A stretch of 64,000 bases of DNA, taken from the NCBI RefSeq assembly GCF_013623835.1, contig NZ_JABKDE010000003.1:598991-662990 (forward strand). Reading direction: 5' to 3'. This DNA is from Brevibacterium oceani. Lineage in GTDB: Bacteria > Actinomycetota > Actinomycetes > Actinomycetales > Brevibacteriaceae. This document shows, in pieces, positions 34,864 through 44,394 of the stretch (position 1 is the stretch's first letter; each line of letters begins with the position of its first letter). The translations under genes and the position numbers were made by a program. The notes under the pieces were generated by a model, which did not search any database, had not been told where the DNA came from, and saw nothing but the letters and a program-made list of their open reading frames with translations.

Positions 34864-36168
34864 TCAGCCCGCGGCGGCGGAGCCCTTCACCGCAGTGTTC
34901 TCGCGCACGACCGGCAGCTCGCAGGTCGTCGACGCCACCTGGCGGTAGCCGGACAGGAATGTGTCGAGCCGTTCGATCGCCTCGGTGAGCACCTCGACCG
35001 ACGGCAGGGTGACGAGGCGGAAGTGGTCGGGCCTGGGCCAGTTGAAGGCTGTGCCGTGGGAGACGAGGATCTTCTGTTCGCGCAGCAGATCGAGGGCGAA
35101 CTGCTCGTCATCGGTGATTCCGAACTTCTCGACGTCGAGCTTTGCGAACATGTACAGCGCACCGTCGGCACGGTGGGCCGAGACGCCGTCGATCGAGTTC
35201 AGCCCTTCGTAGGCGACCTGCATCTGCGCGCCGAGGCGGCCCGTCGGCAGGACGAGGTCTTCGATCGACTGATGCCCGCCGAGCGCGGCCTGGATCGCAT
35301 GCTGAGCCGGCACGTTCGAGCACATGCGCATGTTCGCGAGCAGTTTGATGCCCTCGAGGTAGCTGTGCGCCTCCTCGAGCGGGCCGGTGATCGCGAGCCA
35401 GCCGGAGCGGTAGCCGGCGACCCGGTAGGCCTTCGACAGTCCGGAGAACGTCAGGCACAGCACGTCGTCGCCGGTCAGGGTGGCCATGTTGACGAGTTCG
35501 ATGCCGTCGTAGGTGATCTTCTCGTAGATCTCGTCGGAGAAGACGATGAGGCCGTGGCGGCGGGCGATGTCGGCGATCTTCTGCAGCGTCTCCTTCGAGT
35601 ACACCGCACCGGTCGGGTTGTTCGGGTTGATGACGACGATGCCGCGGGTGCGTTCGGTGATCCGAGATTCGAGGTCGGCCAGATCCGGCTGCCAGGCGTT
35701 CTCCTCGGCGCAGCGGTAGTGGACCGGGGTGCCGCCGGACAGCGCCACCGAGGCGGTCCACAGCGGGTAGTCGGGACCGGGCACGAGGATCTCGTCCTCG
35801 GGATTGCACATGGCCTGCAGGCTGAGCGTGATGAGTTCGCTGACACCGTTGCCGAGGAAGACCTCGTCGGTGCTGAGATTCCGGATGCCCCGAGTCTCGT
35901 AGTACTGGACGACGGCGCGGCGAGCGGAGAGGATTCCGCGCGAATCCGAATACCCCTGTGTGACCGGGAGGTTCGCCGCGATGTCCTGGACGATCGCCTC
36001 AGGGGCTTCGAATCCGAACGGGGCGGGGTTGCCGATGTTGAGCTTGAGGATCGTGTGCCCGGCGGCTTCCATCGCCTGGGCCTCTTCGAGGACGGGTCCC
36101 CGAATGTCATAGAGGACATTGGCCAGCTTCGACGACTGCCTGAACATGTGAACCGTGGAACCTTTCAT
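34864..36168 (-). CDS. alaA: Glutamate-pyruvate (alanine) aminotransferase
   Basis: 434 residues, class I/II fold-type I PLP aminotransferase. The PLP lysine is Lys246 in TFSGLSKAYRVAGYRSGW. Other blocks are KLNIGNPAPFGFEAPEAI, GYSDSRGILSARRAVV, PGPDYPLWTASVALSGGTPVHY and NPNNPTGAVYS. These are those of AlaA/AlaT, which makes alanine from pyruvate and glutamate. A tail of about 25 residues is not conserved. Start ATG 36168 is preceded by GGAAG; ATG 36147 is possible. It lies 68 bases downstream of nothing obviously related and is probably monocistronic. Confidence 0.9.
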   Translation of the reverse strand: MKGSTVHMFRQSSKLANVLYDIRGPVLEEAQAMEAAGHTILKLNIGNPAPFGFEAPEAIVQDIAANLPVTQGYSDSRGILSARRAVVQYYETRGIRNLSTDEVFLGNGVSELITLSLQAMCNPEDEILVPGPDYPLWTASVALSGGTPVHYRCAEENAWQPDLADLESRITERTRGIVVINPNNPTGAVYSKETLQKIADIARRHGLIVFSDEIYEKITYDGIELVNMATLTGDDVLCLTFSGLSKAYRVAGYRSGWLAITGPLEEAHSYLEGIKLLANMRMCSNVPAQHAIQAALGGHQSIEDLVLPTGRLGAQMQVAYEGLNSIDGVSAHRADGALYMFAKLDVEKFGITDDEQFALDLLREQKILVSHGTAFNWPRPDHFRLVTLPSVEVLTEAIERLDTFLSGYRQVASTTCELPVVRENTAVKGSAAAG

Positions 36169-36238
36169 CCGACTTCCGCTCCGCCTCCCACGCTAGGCCA
36201 TCGCCGAGGTGGTCCTGACCAAACAGAGGCCCGTTTCC

Positions 36239-36280
36239 CAGACCTTTGCCGGGCCCGGCGGACCGATCTGCAGACCTTTG
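36239..36280. repeat. Short direct repeat in the alaA/ABC intergenic region
   Basis: CAGACCTTTG occurs at 36239-36248 and again at 36271-36280, 32 bases apart, in the 258-base divergent gap. It could be a regulator site for either gene. Confidence 0.35.
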
Positions 36281-36426
36281 GTGACCGCGGTCTCATCACC
36301 TGGGTGTGGTGTTCACACCCATTGTCCTCCTCGGCGGGTGCGTCATGCACAGCGGTCCCACCATTGGCAACGACGGATGGACCGAACTGCTTGACCTCGC
36401 CGGTCCCCGGGTGTCTCATTCACCGT

Positions 36427-37266
36427 ATGACGAACACAGCGGTCGAGGTGAGAGGACTGCGGATCCGCCGCGGACGCAGCGCCGTCATCGACGGCCTGGA
36501 CCTCGAGGTGCCGCGCGGCGCCATCGTCGGACTCCTCGGACCCAGCGGGAGTGGGAAGACGACGCTCATGCGCGCGATCGTGGGGGTGCAGATCGTCTCC
36601 GGCGGAACGGTGCAGGTGCTCGGGCGGCCCGCCGGATCGGCACCGCTGCGCCACCGGGTCGGATATATGACCCAGCAGGCGAGCATCTACGACGACCTGA
36701 GCGTGCGGGCGAACCTGCGCTACTTCGCCCGCGTGCAGGGGGCGCCGCAGTCCGATGTCGACCGGGTGCTCGAGCGCACGGACCTGATGGGGCAGGCCGA
36801 TCAGCTGGCCCGGACGCTCTCTGGCGGTCAGGCCAACCGGGTGTCCTTGGCAGCGGCGATGCTCGGGAACCCTGAGTTGCTCGTCCTCGACGAACCCACC
36901 GTCGGCCTCGACCCGGTCCTGCGAGCGGATCTCTGGGGACTCTTCCGCAGTCTCGCCGACGAGGGCACGACGTTGCTCGTCTCGAGCCACGTGATGGACG
37001 AAGCCACCCGGTGCGATCGGCTGCTGCTCATGCGCGAGGGCGCAATCATCGCGGATACGACACCGCGCGATCTGCTCTCAAGCACCGGGGCCGCCTCGGC
37101 GGAGGAAGCCTTCCTCGACATCATCGAGAAGGACACTGCCGGTGAAGGACCTGCCGGGCACGGACGCCGGTCGCGGACCCATCTGCTTTCCCAGAACGCG
37201 AACGGCAAGGGTCGGCCAAGCCATGATCGGCGGGGCCACGGGACGAAGGAAGGAGGTCGGCGATGA
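36427..37266 (+). CDS. ABC-2 type exporter ATPase
   Basis: 279 residues. Walker A is GPSGSGKTT, the Q-loop is YMTQQASIYDDLSVRANLRYFA, the signature is LSGGQANRVSLAAAML, and Walker B is LLVLDEPTVGLDP. This is the DrrA/NodI-type ATPase of drug or lipid exporters. The frame is open for 1.6 kb upstream, but only from position 36427 is there homology; the upstream part is antisense to alaA. The C-terminal ~45 residues are Arg/Gly/His-rich and unconserved. The stop overlaps the permease start as ATGA. Confidence 0.9.
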   Translation: MTNTAVEVRGLRIRRGRSAVIDGLDLEVPRGAIVGLLGPSGSGKTTLMRAIVGVQIVSGGTVQVLGRPAGSAPLRHRVGYMTQQASIYDDLSVRANLRYFARVQGAPQSDVDRVLERTDLMGQADQLARTLSGGQANRVSLAAAMLGNPELLVLDEPTVGLDPVLRADLWGLFRSLADEGTTLLVSSHVMDEATRCDRLLLMREGAIIADTTPRDLLSSTGAASAEEAFLDIIEKDTAGEGPAGHGRRSRTHLLSQNANGKGRPSHDRRGHGTKEGGRR

Positions 37267-37997
37267 ACCCGATGCGAACCCTGGCCACGACGAGGCGTGT
37301 GCTCGTCCAGATCCGCAACGACCCGCGTACGATCGCGCTCCTGCTCATCGTGCCCAGCCTGCTCATCGGCTTGGTGGCGTGGATCTTCGACGAGACAGAT
37401 ACCTTCGCCACGATCGGGCCGGCGATGCTCGCGCTCTTCCCGTTCATCGTCATGTTCCTCGTCACGAGCATCGCGACCCTGCGCGAACGCCGCAGCGGAA
37501 CGCTCGAACGGCTGCTGTCGATGCCGCTGGGGCGCGGCGACTTCATCCTCGGCTATACGCTGGCCTTCGGCTTGCTCGCCGTGGTGCAGACGGCCGTGGC
37601 CGTCGGCTACGCAACGTTGGTGTGCGGGCTCGAGATCGAAGGATCAGTCGGTCTGCTCTTCGTCGTCGCGATCGCCGATGCCCTGCTCGGCACGGCGCTG
37701 GGCCTGCTGGCCAGCGCCTTCGCCCGCACGGAATTCCAGGTCGTGCAGTTCATGCCTGTGTTCGTGTTTCCGCAGATCCTGCTAGGCGGGATCTTCCTGC
37801 CACGTGATCAGCTGCCGGACGTGCTCGAGACCATCGGAGACTGGTTGCCGCTTTCGCATGCCATCGATGCGCTCAATGCGGTCTCGACCGGCAACGAGGA
37901 TGACGCCTATATCTGGCTGCGGGTGCTCTTCATCGCCTGCTGGATCGTCGGAGCCATCATCGTCGGCTCGCTGACCCTGCGTCGCCGGACGCCGTGA
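37263..37997 (+). CDS. ABC-2 type exporter permease
   Basis: 244 residues with six spans. Conserved features are the start TTRRVLVQIRNDPRTIALLLIVPSLLIGLV, the FLVTSIATLRERRSGTLERLLSMPL cytoplasmic loop and QFMPVFVFPQILLGGIFLPRDQLPD. Typical ABC2_membrane subunit; it pairs with the ATPase encoded just upstream. Exports an unknown drug, lipid or peptide. The next gene is convergent, 37 bases away, with no clear terminator. Confidence 0.9.
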   Translation: MNPMRTLATTRRVLVQIRNDPRTIALLLIVPSLLIGLVAWIFDETDTFATIGPAMLALFPFIVMFLVTSIATLRERRSGTLERLLSMPLGRGDFILGYTLAFGLLAVVQTAVAVGYATLVCGLEIEGSVGLLFVVAIADALLGTALGLLASAFARTEFQVVQFMPVFVFPQILLGGIFLPRDQLPDVLETIGDWLPLSHAIDALNAVSTGNEDDAYIWLRVLFIACWIVGAIIVGSLTLRRRTP

Positions 37998-38034
37998 GGC
38001 ATGGTGACGGCGCGGACAGTTGCGAGCAGGGTCG

Positions 38035-39531
38035 TCAGTTCTTTCCAGACCCCATCGGCTCGGTGCGGTCGGTCAGTGCGAAGGGCCGGCGGCCCTGACC
38101 GCGCACGAACGCGAGGTAACACAGCCACAGCGCGACGACCCACAGCAGACCGGCCCACAGTGCCGGGCGGGAGTCGGGGACGATGCCGACCATGACGACG
38201 ACGAAGATGATGAATGCGACCGTGATCCACGAGCCCGCCGGCCACAACGGCATGGGGAATTCGCTGGGAAGACGAGCTTCCTCGGCGATCGCTTTCTTCA
38301 TCCGGATATGGGCGGCGAGGATGACCAGCCACACCAGCACCGTGGCGAAGGTGGCCAAGGCCCCGAGCAGGAACAGGGCCTGGTCTGGGTACAGGTAGTT
38401 GAGGACCACGCCGGCCAGCAGCGCGACGATCATCGTGACGACGGTCATCACGGGTACGCCGCTCAGGGAGGTGCGGGCGAACGAACGCGGGGCCTGCCCC
38501 TGTTCGGCCAGACCGTGGAGCATCCGACCCGCACCGTAGATGTCGGCGTTGATGGCCGACAAAGCCGCCGTGATGAGGACGACCTGGAGGATGGCCGCGG
38601 CAGCGGAGAAACCGACGGAGTCGAAGATCGCGACGAAGGGGCTGACCTCGGAGGTGATCTGATTCCACGGCAGAATGCACATGATCACACCGAGGGTGAG
38701 GACGTAGAAGAGGAGGATGCGCACCGGCACCGAGTTGATCGCTTTGGGCAGCACCTGCTTCGGATTCTGCGCCTCACCGGCGGTGACGCCGATGATCTCG
38801 ATGCCGCCGAAGGCGAACATCACGATGGTGAACGATGAGAGCAGACCCCAGAATCCGTTCGGGAGGAAGCCGCCGTTGTCGACCAGCGCCTGCGGACCCA
38901 TCTGATCATGGTCGGCGATGCCGAAGCCGAAGATGATGATGGCAATACCTGCGGCGATGAGGGCGATGATCGCGACGATCTTGATGAGCGCGAACCAGAA
39001 CTCCAGCTCACCGAAGACCTTGACGCCGATCATGTTGATGGCGGCGATGAAGAAGACGACGGCGAGCACCCAGATCCAGCGCGGGACTCCCGGGAACCAG
39101 AAGCCCATGTAGACGCCGATCGCGGTGGCATCGAAGACGGCGACGAGGACCATCTCGAAGGCGAAGGTCCAGCCGACGAGGAACCCGGCAAAGGGGTGGA
39201 TGTAGCGGGAGGCGTACTGGCCGAAGGAACCGGAGACGGGGTGACGGACGACGAGCTCACCGAGGGCACGCATCACCATGAATACGGCAGCCCCACCGAT
39301 GATGTAGGCGAGCAGCACCGCGGGACCGGCCGCCTGGATCGATTCGGAAGAACCCATGAAGAGACCGGTGCCGATGGCTGAGCCGAGGGCCATGAAACGG
39401 ATGTGGCGGGCGGTCAGGCCTCTGTGCAGGCCGGCGTTCGCCTCGTGACCGTTCGCGGATTCGTCGACGCGTTCGCTGTTGCGGTCGTACGCGGGGAGCG
39501 CCTCGTTGCGGTCCTTGTCGGCTGGAGCCAT
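38035..39531 (-). CDS. AAT-family amino acid permease
   Basis: 498 residues with twelve spans. The signature LTARHIRFMALGSAIGTGLFMGSSESIQAAGPAVLLAYIIGG, plus ALGELVVRHPVSGSFGQYA and FAFGGIEIIGVTAGEAQNP, place it in the AAT group (AnsP, CycA, ProY, GabP). Uptake of a neutral amino acid by proton symport is likely; the substrate cannot be fixed. The start ATG 39531 has a purine-rich AGAGGA about twelve bases upstream, which is long; no alternative start fits better. Confidence 0.9.
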   Translation of the reverse strand: MAPADKDRNEALPAYDRNSERVDESANGHEANAGLHRGLTARHIRFMALGSAIGTGLFMGSSESIQAAGPAVLLAYIIGGAAVFMVMRALGELVVRHPVSGSFGQYASRYIHPFAGFLVGWTFAFEMVLVAVFDATAIGVYMGFWFPGVPRWIWVLAVVFFIAAINMIGVKVFGELEFWFALIKIVAIIALIAAGIAIIIFGFGIADHDQMGPQALVDNGGFLPNGFWGLLSSFTIVMFAFGGIEIIGVTAGEAQNPKQVLPKAINSVPVRILLFYVLTLGVIMCILPWNQITSEVSPFVAIFDSVGFSAAAAILQVVLITAALSAINADIYGAGRMLHGLAEQGQAPRSFARTSLSGVPVMTVVTMIVALLAGVVLNYLYPDQALFLLGALATFATVLVWLVILAAHIRMKKAIAEEARLPSEFPMPLWPAGSWITVAFIIFVVVMVGIVPDSRPALWAGLLWVVALWLCYLAFVRGQGRRPFALTDRTEPMGSGKN

Positions 39532-39705
39532 CGGTGTCTGCTGTCCTCTTCTCTCGACTGCCCGTGGCCGCCTTCGTGCCCACACGAACGTGTGGTCCGG
39601 CGCCACGGCCACCTCAGGCTCTCATGTCGGGAGAGGGCCTGAGCGCGGGTGTCGGGACAAAGAGTCCGAGATCTCAGAAAATCGTGTCCGATGGCAGACT
39701 GCCGG

Positions 39706-40281
39706 TCAGGCCGTCTGGCGGTCGCTGGCGAGCATCCCGAAGATGAGGGTGTCCGTCCATTCGCCCTTCGACCACCAGTCCTTGCGCAGGTGCGCTTCCT
39801 GTCGCATCCCGATCCGTATCGCCAGGTTCGCCGAGGCGGTGTTCCGGGAATCCATCTGTGCGAATACCCGATGGAGGCCGTAATGGTCGAAGGCGACATT
39901 GAGGACGGCGATGGCCGCCTCGGTGGCGAAGCCGTGTCCGCCGGCGGCTGGGTCGAGGATCCAGCCGATTTCCGCCTTCTCGTCGCTGCCGTCTTCGAGC
40001 CAGACCGCGATGTCGCCGATGACGCGTGAGCCTTCGAGCGAATCGAGGCAATCGGCGGTCTCGATGACCAGCGCCAGGGCCCGTGATTCGGTCTCGAGGC
40101 CGGTGCGGGGGAGACGTTCGGCGACCTTGGTCTCGGCCACCTCGGCGGTCCAGGGATCTTCGAGGAGAAACCGGGAGACGTCCTCGCGGGAGTAGATGGG
40201 AAGATGCACCTCGGCGTCGGACTCCCGGTACGCGCGCAGTCGCAGTCGGTCGGTGGTCAGGGGCAGCTCGAGGGGTTCCAT
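39706..40281 (-). CDS. GNAT-family N-acetyltransferase, RimJ/RimL-like
   Basis: 191 residues. LTTDRLRLRAYRESDAEVHLPIYS is the typical first block, and IGDIAVWLEDGSDEKAEIGWILDPAAGGHGFATEAAIAVL is the acetyl-CoA-binding part. VFAQMDSRNTASANLAIRIGMRQEAHLRKDWWSKGEWTDTLIFGML closes the family pattern. It acetylates a small molecule or a protein N-terminus in the cytoplasm. The start ATG 40281 was chosen by homology. It is downstream of the alkaline phosphatase gene but separated from it by a strong hairpin. Confidence 0.9.
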   Translation of the reverse strand: MEPLELPLTTDRLRLRAYRESDAEVHLPIYSREDVSRFLLEDPWTAEVAETKVAERLPRTGLETESRALALVIETADCLDSLEGSRVIGDIAVWLEDGSDEKAEIGWILDPAAGGHGFATEAAIAVLNVAFDHYGLHRVFAQMDSRNTASANLAIRIGMRQEAHLRKDWWSKGEWTDTLIFGMLASDRQTA

Positions 40282-40318
40282 GTGCTCACTCTGCCAGGTC
40301 GACCTGAGTGGGGGAAGG

Positions 40319-40356
40319 ACGATGCCGGACGCTTCGCTGGGAGCGTCCGGCATCGT
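40319..40356. terminator. Terminator hairpin between alkaline phosphatase and GNAT genes
   Basis: Perfect 15-pair stem: ACGATGCCGGACGCT (40319-40333) and AGCGTCCGGCATCGT (40342-40356), 8-base loop, then TT on the plus strand. It lies after the phosphatase gene and 38 bases before the acetyltransferase start. Confidence 0.78.
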
Positions 40357-40435
40357 TCGCGGTCACAAACGGTGACTCAGGTGGTGCGGTCGAGCGTCGG
40401 GTGGTGCGCCTGGACTCAGGTGCCTCACCATAGGC

Positions 40436-42229
40436 TCAGGCGAGAAGGATGCCGCGGCGCTTGGCCATGCGGACCAGGGCTGATCCGCCGATGATCGCGG
40501 CGACGCCGAAGAAGATCGCGGCACCGATCTCGACACCGGTGCGCGGCAGCGTTCCGCCACCACTGCCGGCCAGGCCCGAACCTTCGCCACCGTCGCCGGA
40601 ACCGGCATTGCCTTCGCCGCCCTCTGAGCCGCCGTTCGCACCGCTTCCGCCGCCGGTCGCGTCGGTTGAGCCGTTGGAATCATCGGATCCGGTGGTGTCC
40701 TGGGAGCCGGCCGAACCGTCATTGCCATCGGTGTCGGCTGAGCCCGAGGCATCGTCGGAACCGTTAGCGTCAGCACTTCCGGTCGAATCATCGTTGCCGT
40801 TGGCGTCGTCACCCGGATCACCGGGCACCTCGGCATCACGGTCGAGTCCCAGGCCGTCGGCGATCGTGTAGTGCAGGTCCGTCTGATCGGTCAGCCCGAC
40901 GACATTGGCCGCACCCGGTCCGTACGCGGCGATGCGGATCTGCGTGCCGGTGTGACCCTGCGACGCTTCCTCGTCAGCGGTCGCATAGTTCATGGTCATA
41001 TCGGTGCCGTCGACAGTGGCCAGCGTCCGGGTGAGGCCCGGAGTGTCCGAGCCGGCGGAGACGATCTGGCTCGTGTGAGCGTGATCGGCTGTCGTGACGA
41101 CGAGGGTCTCGCCGTCCTTCTTTGCGAAGTCGAGGGCGGCCTTGACCGCCTCGTCGAGGTCGACGGTCTCACCGATCTGACCGCACGGGTTGGCCGCGTG
41201 GTCCTCCTTGTCGATGCTCGCTCCCTCGACCTGGAGGAAGAAGCCCTCATCGTTGTCGAGCAGGTCGACGGCCTTGCTCGTCAGCTGATCGAGCTTCGGC
41301 ACATCCGCGGTGCGCTCGGGGTTGTTCTTGCACTTCACAGCCGGTTCGGTGCCGCCTCCGTGGGTGGCCTTCGGTCCCTCCCAGCGAACGGGGAAACTGC
41401 CCTCCGTGAAGAGTCCGAGAACCGGCGAATCCTGGTTCGCCTCGGTCACACCTTCGAGCGAGTCGGAGTCGTTCACGAGCTGGTAGCCGCGCTCCTCCGC
41501 CTGCTCGCGCAGGGTCTTGTCCTTCCAGCCACCGGCCACGGCCTTCTGCTCGAATGAGGCTGAACCGCCGCCGAGGACGACATCCGCGCGAGCATTGAGG
41601 ATCTGCTCGCTGATTGAGCCGAGTCCGCCGTTCTCCAGCGCCTCACTCGAGCAGTCCTTGCTCGTCTCCTCAGGTCCGTAGCAGCCGCGTTCGCTGATGT
41701 GGGAGAGTTGGGCGGCCGGCGTCGCATCCTGGATCTCCGCGGTCGAGACGTCGCCGGTCTTCATGCCCTTCGCGCGGGCCATTTCGATGAGCGACTTGTG
41801 CGGGTTGCCTTTGCGATCGACTCCGAGAGCCCCGTTGTAGGTCTTCGTCCCGGTCGACCAGCCGGTAGCGCTTGCCGCGGAGTCGGTGACGTAGTCCGGC
41901 TTGCCGGTGTCCCTGTTGACCGCGTATGTCGTGTACTGGCCGGTCAGCGGCAGTTCATCGAGACCGTCGAAGCGCCCGTGGGCGCCCTTCGCATAGTTGC
42001 GCGCGGAGGTGATCTCCGAATCGCCCATGCCGTCACCGATGAGCAGGATGACGTTCTTCGCGCCGGAATCCTCCACCGCGTCGCGGATGACGTCGGTGTT
42101 GTCGCCCTCGAGCTGACGAGCTCCGCCGGGTTGATCGATATCGGCCGCCGAGGCGGGGCTGGCGGTTGCGAAGAGCGCGAGTCCGAGCGCTCCGGTCGCC
42201 GCGGCGAGACGCAGTGTTCTCGAGGGCAT
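40436..42229 (-). CDS. phoA: LPXTG-anchored alkaline phosphatase (PhoA family)
   Basis: 597 residues. A Sec signal peptide ends near ASPASAA (about 29). The alkaline phosphatase domain has GDGMGD (65-70), the nucleophile Ser117 in [24 protein letters not shown] and [11 protein letters not shown] for metal binding. A ~95-residue Asp/Ser/Gly/Asn-rich linker follows. The end carries the sorting signal LPRTG (561-565), a hydrophobic span and MAKRR, so a sortase should fix it to the cell wall. Start ATG 42229 has GGAAGG at six bases; ATG 42235 abuts that site. It releases phosphate from organic esters outside the cell. A PHO-box-like sequence lies upstream. Confidence 0.93.
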   Translation of the reverse strand: MPSRTLRLAAATGALGLALFATASPASAADIDQPGGARQLEGDNTDVIRDAVEDSGAKNVILLIGDGMGDSEITSARNYAKGAHGRFDGLDELPLTGQYTTYAVNRDTGKPDYVTDSAASATGWSTGTKTYNGALGVDRKGNPHKSLIEMARAKGMKTGDVSTAEIQDATPAAQLSHISERGCYGPEETSKDCSSEALENGGLGSISEQILNARADVVLGGGSASFEQKAVAGGWKDKTLREQAEERGYQLVNDSDSLEGVTEANQDSPVLGLFTEGSFPVRWEGPKATHGGGTEPAVKCKNNPERTADVPKLDQLTSKAVDLLDNDEGFFLQVEGASIDKEDHAANPCGQIGETVDLDEAVKAALDFAKKDGETLVVTTADHAHTSQIVSAGSDTPGLTRTLATVDGTDMTMNYATADEEASQGHTGTQIRIAAYGPGAANVVGLTDQTDLHYTIADGLGLDRDAEVPGDPGDDANGNDDSTGSADANGSDDASGSADTDGNDGSAGSQDTTGSDDSNGSTDATGGGSGANGGSEGGEGNAGSGDGGEGSGLAGSGGGTLPRTGVEIGAAIFFGVAAIIGGSALVRMAKRRGILLA

Positions 42230-42323
42230 TGTCATCCTTCCGACGGTGGGAAGCGCCCGCCGAGGCGACGGCGCGCGAGCATACCCGCCCAACGTACTCA
42301 GCCGATTCGCAGACAGTGTGGAG

Positions 42324-42345
42324 GAAAGATGAAGGGCAAGTGAAC
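42324..42345 (-). promoter_or_regulatory. PHO-box-like direct repeat upstream of phoA
   Basis: On the coding strand two adjacent 11-mers read GTTCACTTGCC and CTTCATCTTTC, followed by a weaker CTCCACACTGT. The 11-base period and the (G/C)TTCA(C/T) core match the PhoP box of actinobacteria. It lies about 95-116 bases before the phosphatase start. Confidence 0.6.
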
Positions 42346-42420
42346 TTCCCAGCGGCGCCTGTCTTCTGTGTGCAGGCGGCCGTTGGGCGAGCAGCAATCG
42401 CCGCGGTCACGGGGCGGCCG

Positions 42421-42457
42421 GTGACAAATGGCACCCCTGACCTCGTGACAAATGGCA
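42421..42457 (+). promoter_or_regulatory. Direct repeat operator before the ABC/two-component operon
   Basis: GTGACAAATGGCA occurs at 42421-42433 and identically at 42445-42457, a 24-base period. A -10-like TAGTCT lies at 42482-42487, only eight bases before the ATG. The repeats sit about where a NarL-type activator would bind. Confidence 0.65.
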
Positions 42458-42494
42458 TCATCGTCCTCGCCTCCGGATTCCTAGTCTGAAGGAC

Positions 42495-43499
42495 ATGAAC
42501 ACAGACACGACTCATCCAGCCACAGCGGATCACCGCATAGCCCCGGGGCAGATTCCCGACGCCGTCTCCCTGACCGGACTCTCGAAGTCCTTCGGCGACC
42601 TCAAAGCCGTCGACGGCCTCGACCTGAACATCCGCCCCGGTGAGGTCGTCGCCTTCCTCGGCCCCAACGGCGCAGGCAAGACGACGACGATCGACATGCT
42701 GCTCGGACTCTCCCGCCCCGACGCCGGAGCGGTCGAGATCTTCGGCATGCCGCCTCGGCGGGCGGTCTCGCGCGGCCTCGTGAGCTCGGTCATGCAGACC
42801 GGCGGACTCCTCGATGACCTCACAGTCCGCGAGACCGTGGAGTACACCTCGGCGGTCTTCGCCTCCTCCCTCGACGTCGACCTCGTGCTCAAACGAGCCG
42901 GCATCGCCAACATCGCCAACGCCACGGTGAAGAAGTGCTCGGGCGGGCAGAAACAGCGGCTGCGCTTCGCCATGGCCCTGCTGCCCGACCCCGCGCTCAT
43001 CGTCCTCGACGAACCGACCACCGGCATGGATGTCACCGGACGCCGCGACTTCTGGCACGAGATGCGCGCTGACGCCCTGACCGGCAAGACGATCCTCTTC
43101 GCCACCCACTACCTCGAAGAGGCCGACGAATTCGCCGACCGCGTCATCCTCGTCGCCGGCGGCCGGATCGTGGCCGACGGTCCCTCGCACGAGATCAGAG
43201 CCATGGCTGCTGCGAAGACCGTGAGCGCGACCTTGCCCGTCTTCGATACGGAGCCCGACACAGAGTCGGGCACGAACGCCCGCGCCGAGGTTGCACCCGG
43301 TGTCGCTGGCATCGTCGACCTCCTCGGCGGGCTCGCCGGAGTCGAATCCATCGACGTCCAGGGGCGGCGCCTGAAGATGCGGACGAGCGATTCGGACACC
43401 GCCGCCAGGACGCTGTTCGACCATGCCTGCACCGACCTCGAGATCTCCTCGCACTCGCTCGAGGACGCCTTCATCAGTCTGACCACGAAAGGGGCCTGA
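42495..43499 (+). CDS. ABC exporter ATPase linked to a two-component system
   Basis: 334 residues. Walker A is GPNGAGKTTT, the signature is CSGGQKQRLRFAMALL, Walker B is LIVLDEPTTGMD, and the switch is FATHYLEEADEFADRV. A C-terminal domain of about 100 residues follows (AGVESIDVQGRRLKMRTSD), typical of the DrrA/YfiL group. First gene of a four-gene operon: ATPase, permease, histidine kinase, response regulator. The start ATG lies close to a -10-like box, so the transcript may be leaderless. It probably exports a membrane-active compound or a lipid. Confidence 0.9.
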   Translation: MNTDTTHPATADHRIAPGQIPDAVSLTGLSKSFGDLKAVDGLDLNIRPGEVVAFLGPNGAGKTTTIDMLLGLSRPDAGAVEIFGMPPRRAVSRGLVSSVMQTGGLLDDLTVRETVEYTSAVFASSLDVDLVLKRAGIANIANATVKKCSGGQKQRLRFAMALLPDPALIVLDEPTTGMDVTGRRDFWHEMRADALTGKTILFATHYLEEADEFADRVILVAGGRIVADGPSHEIRAMAAAKTVSATLPVFDTEPDTESGTNARAEVAPGVAGIVDLLGGLAGVESIDVQGRRLKMRTSDSDTAARTLFDHACTDLEISSHSLEDAFISLTTKGA

Positions 43500-43500
43500 G

Positions 43501-44367
43501 ATGTCCACCCAGCCCAGCACCACCAAGTCCAATACCATCCAGCCCGCAAGCACAGGCAAACCCGGCACAGCCAAGCCCAGCGCAACCTCGGCGACCTTCC
43601 TCGACTCACTGAGCGAGCGCCGCCCTCCGAGCTTCGGCGGATTCTCCGCCACCCTGCTTCGGCTCGAACTCATCCGCAAGCTGCGCAACCGGCGCACGCT
43701 CATCTTCACGATGATCATGCCCGCGGTGTTCTACCTCATCTTCGGGGTGTCGAATCGGGGCGAGATGCTCGGGGACACGAACGCAGCGCTCTACATCTCC
43801 GTCTCCCTGGCGACGTACGGGGCGATGGTGGCTACGACCACCGGCGGTGCCCAGGTCGCCGTGGAACGGGCACTCGGCTGGAGCCGCCAGCTCGCGCTCA
43901 CGCCCCTCCACCCCGCGGCCTACATCCTCACGAAGGTGATCGTGTCGATGATGCTCGGTGCAGTCTCCGTCATCGTCGTCTTCGCACTCGCCGCGATCAC
44001 GGGAGTCCACGCCCCGCTTGGCACGCTCTTACTCTCCGGACTCCTCGTCATCCTCACCTCCTCGGTGTTCGCGGCCTTCGGCGTCATGCTCGGCTACCTG
44101 CTGCCGGCCGAGAACGCCATCCAGGTCTCGAGCATGGTCCTCGGCATCCTCTCCCTCATCGGCGGACTCTTCGTCCCCCTCGAGATCTGGCCGAATACCC
44201 TGCAGACGATCGCGCACTTCACGCCGGCCTACGGCGCCGGAGAGATCGCCCGCGCACCGCTCGGCGGGGGTTACGATCAGTGGGCAGTGGTCAATGTCGT
44301 CGTCTGGCTCGCGATCTTCGTCGCAGGCTCCGCGTGGGCGCTGCGCAAGGACACCGCACGAGTGTGA
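43501..44367 (+). CDS. ABC-2 type exporter permease linked to a two-component system
   Basis: 288 residues. A 45-residue Ser/Thr/Pro/Lys-rich tail precedes six spans. Conserved parts are LRLELIRKLRNRRTLIFTMIMPAVFYLIFG, ALGWSRQLALTPLHPAAYILTKV and SMVLGILSLIGGLFVPLEIWPNTLQTIAHFTPAYGAGE, typical of ABC2 transporters linked to DesK/DesR-type systems. Starts one base after the ATPase stop. Confidence 0.9.
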   Translation: MSTQPSTTKSNTIQPASTGKPGTAKPSATSATFLDSLSERRPPSFGGFSATLLRLELIRKLRNRRTLIFTMIMPAVFYLIFGVSNRGEMLGDTNAALYISVSLATYGAMVATTTGGAQVAVERALGWSRQLALTPLHPAAYILTKVIVSMMLGAVSVIVVFALAAITGVHAPLGTLLLSGLLVILTSSVFAAFGVMLGYLLPAENAIQVSSMVLGILSLIGGLFVPLEIWPNTLQTIAHFTPAYGAGEIARAPLGGGYDQWAVVNVVVWLAIFVAGSAWALRKDTARV

Positions 44368-44394
44368 GCCGGTGCATGACAGACACCGACAGCG

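Noticed and set aside
34816..36426. Long plus-strand open frame joined to the ABC ATPase
   Set aside because: It is antisense to alaA, has no family features, and is GC-driven. ATPase homology starts exactly at 36427.
40377..40435. ACTCAGGTG repeats read as a possible CRISPR or integration site
   Set aside because: Only two short copies, irregular spacing, no spacers and no Cas genes.
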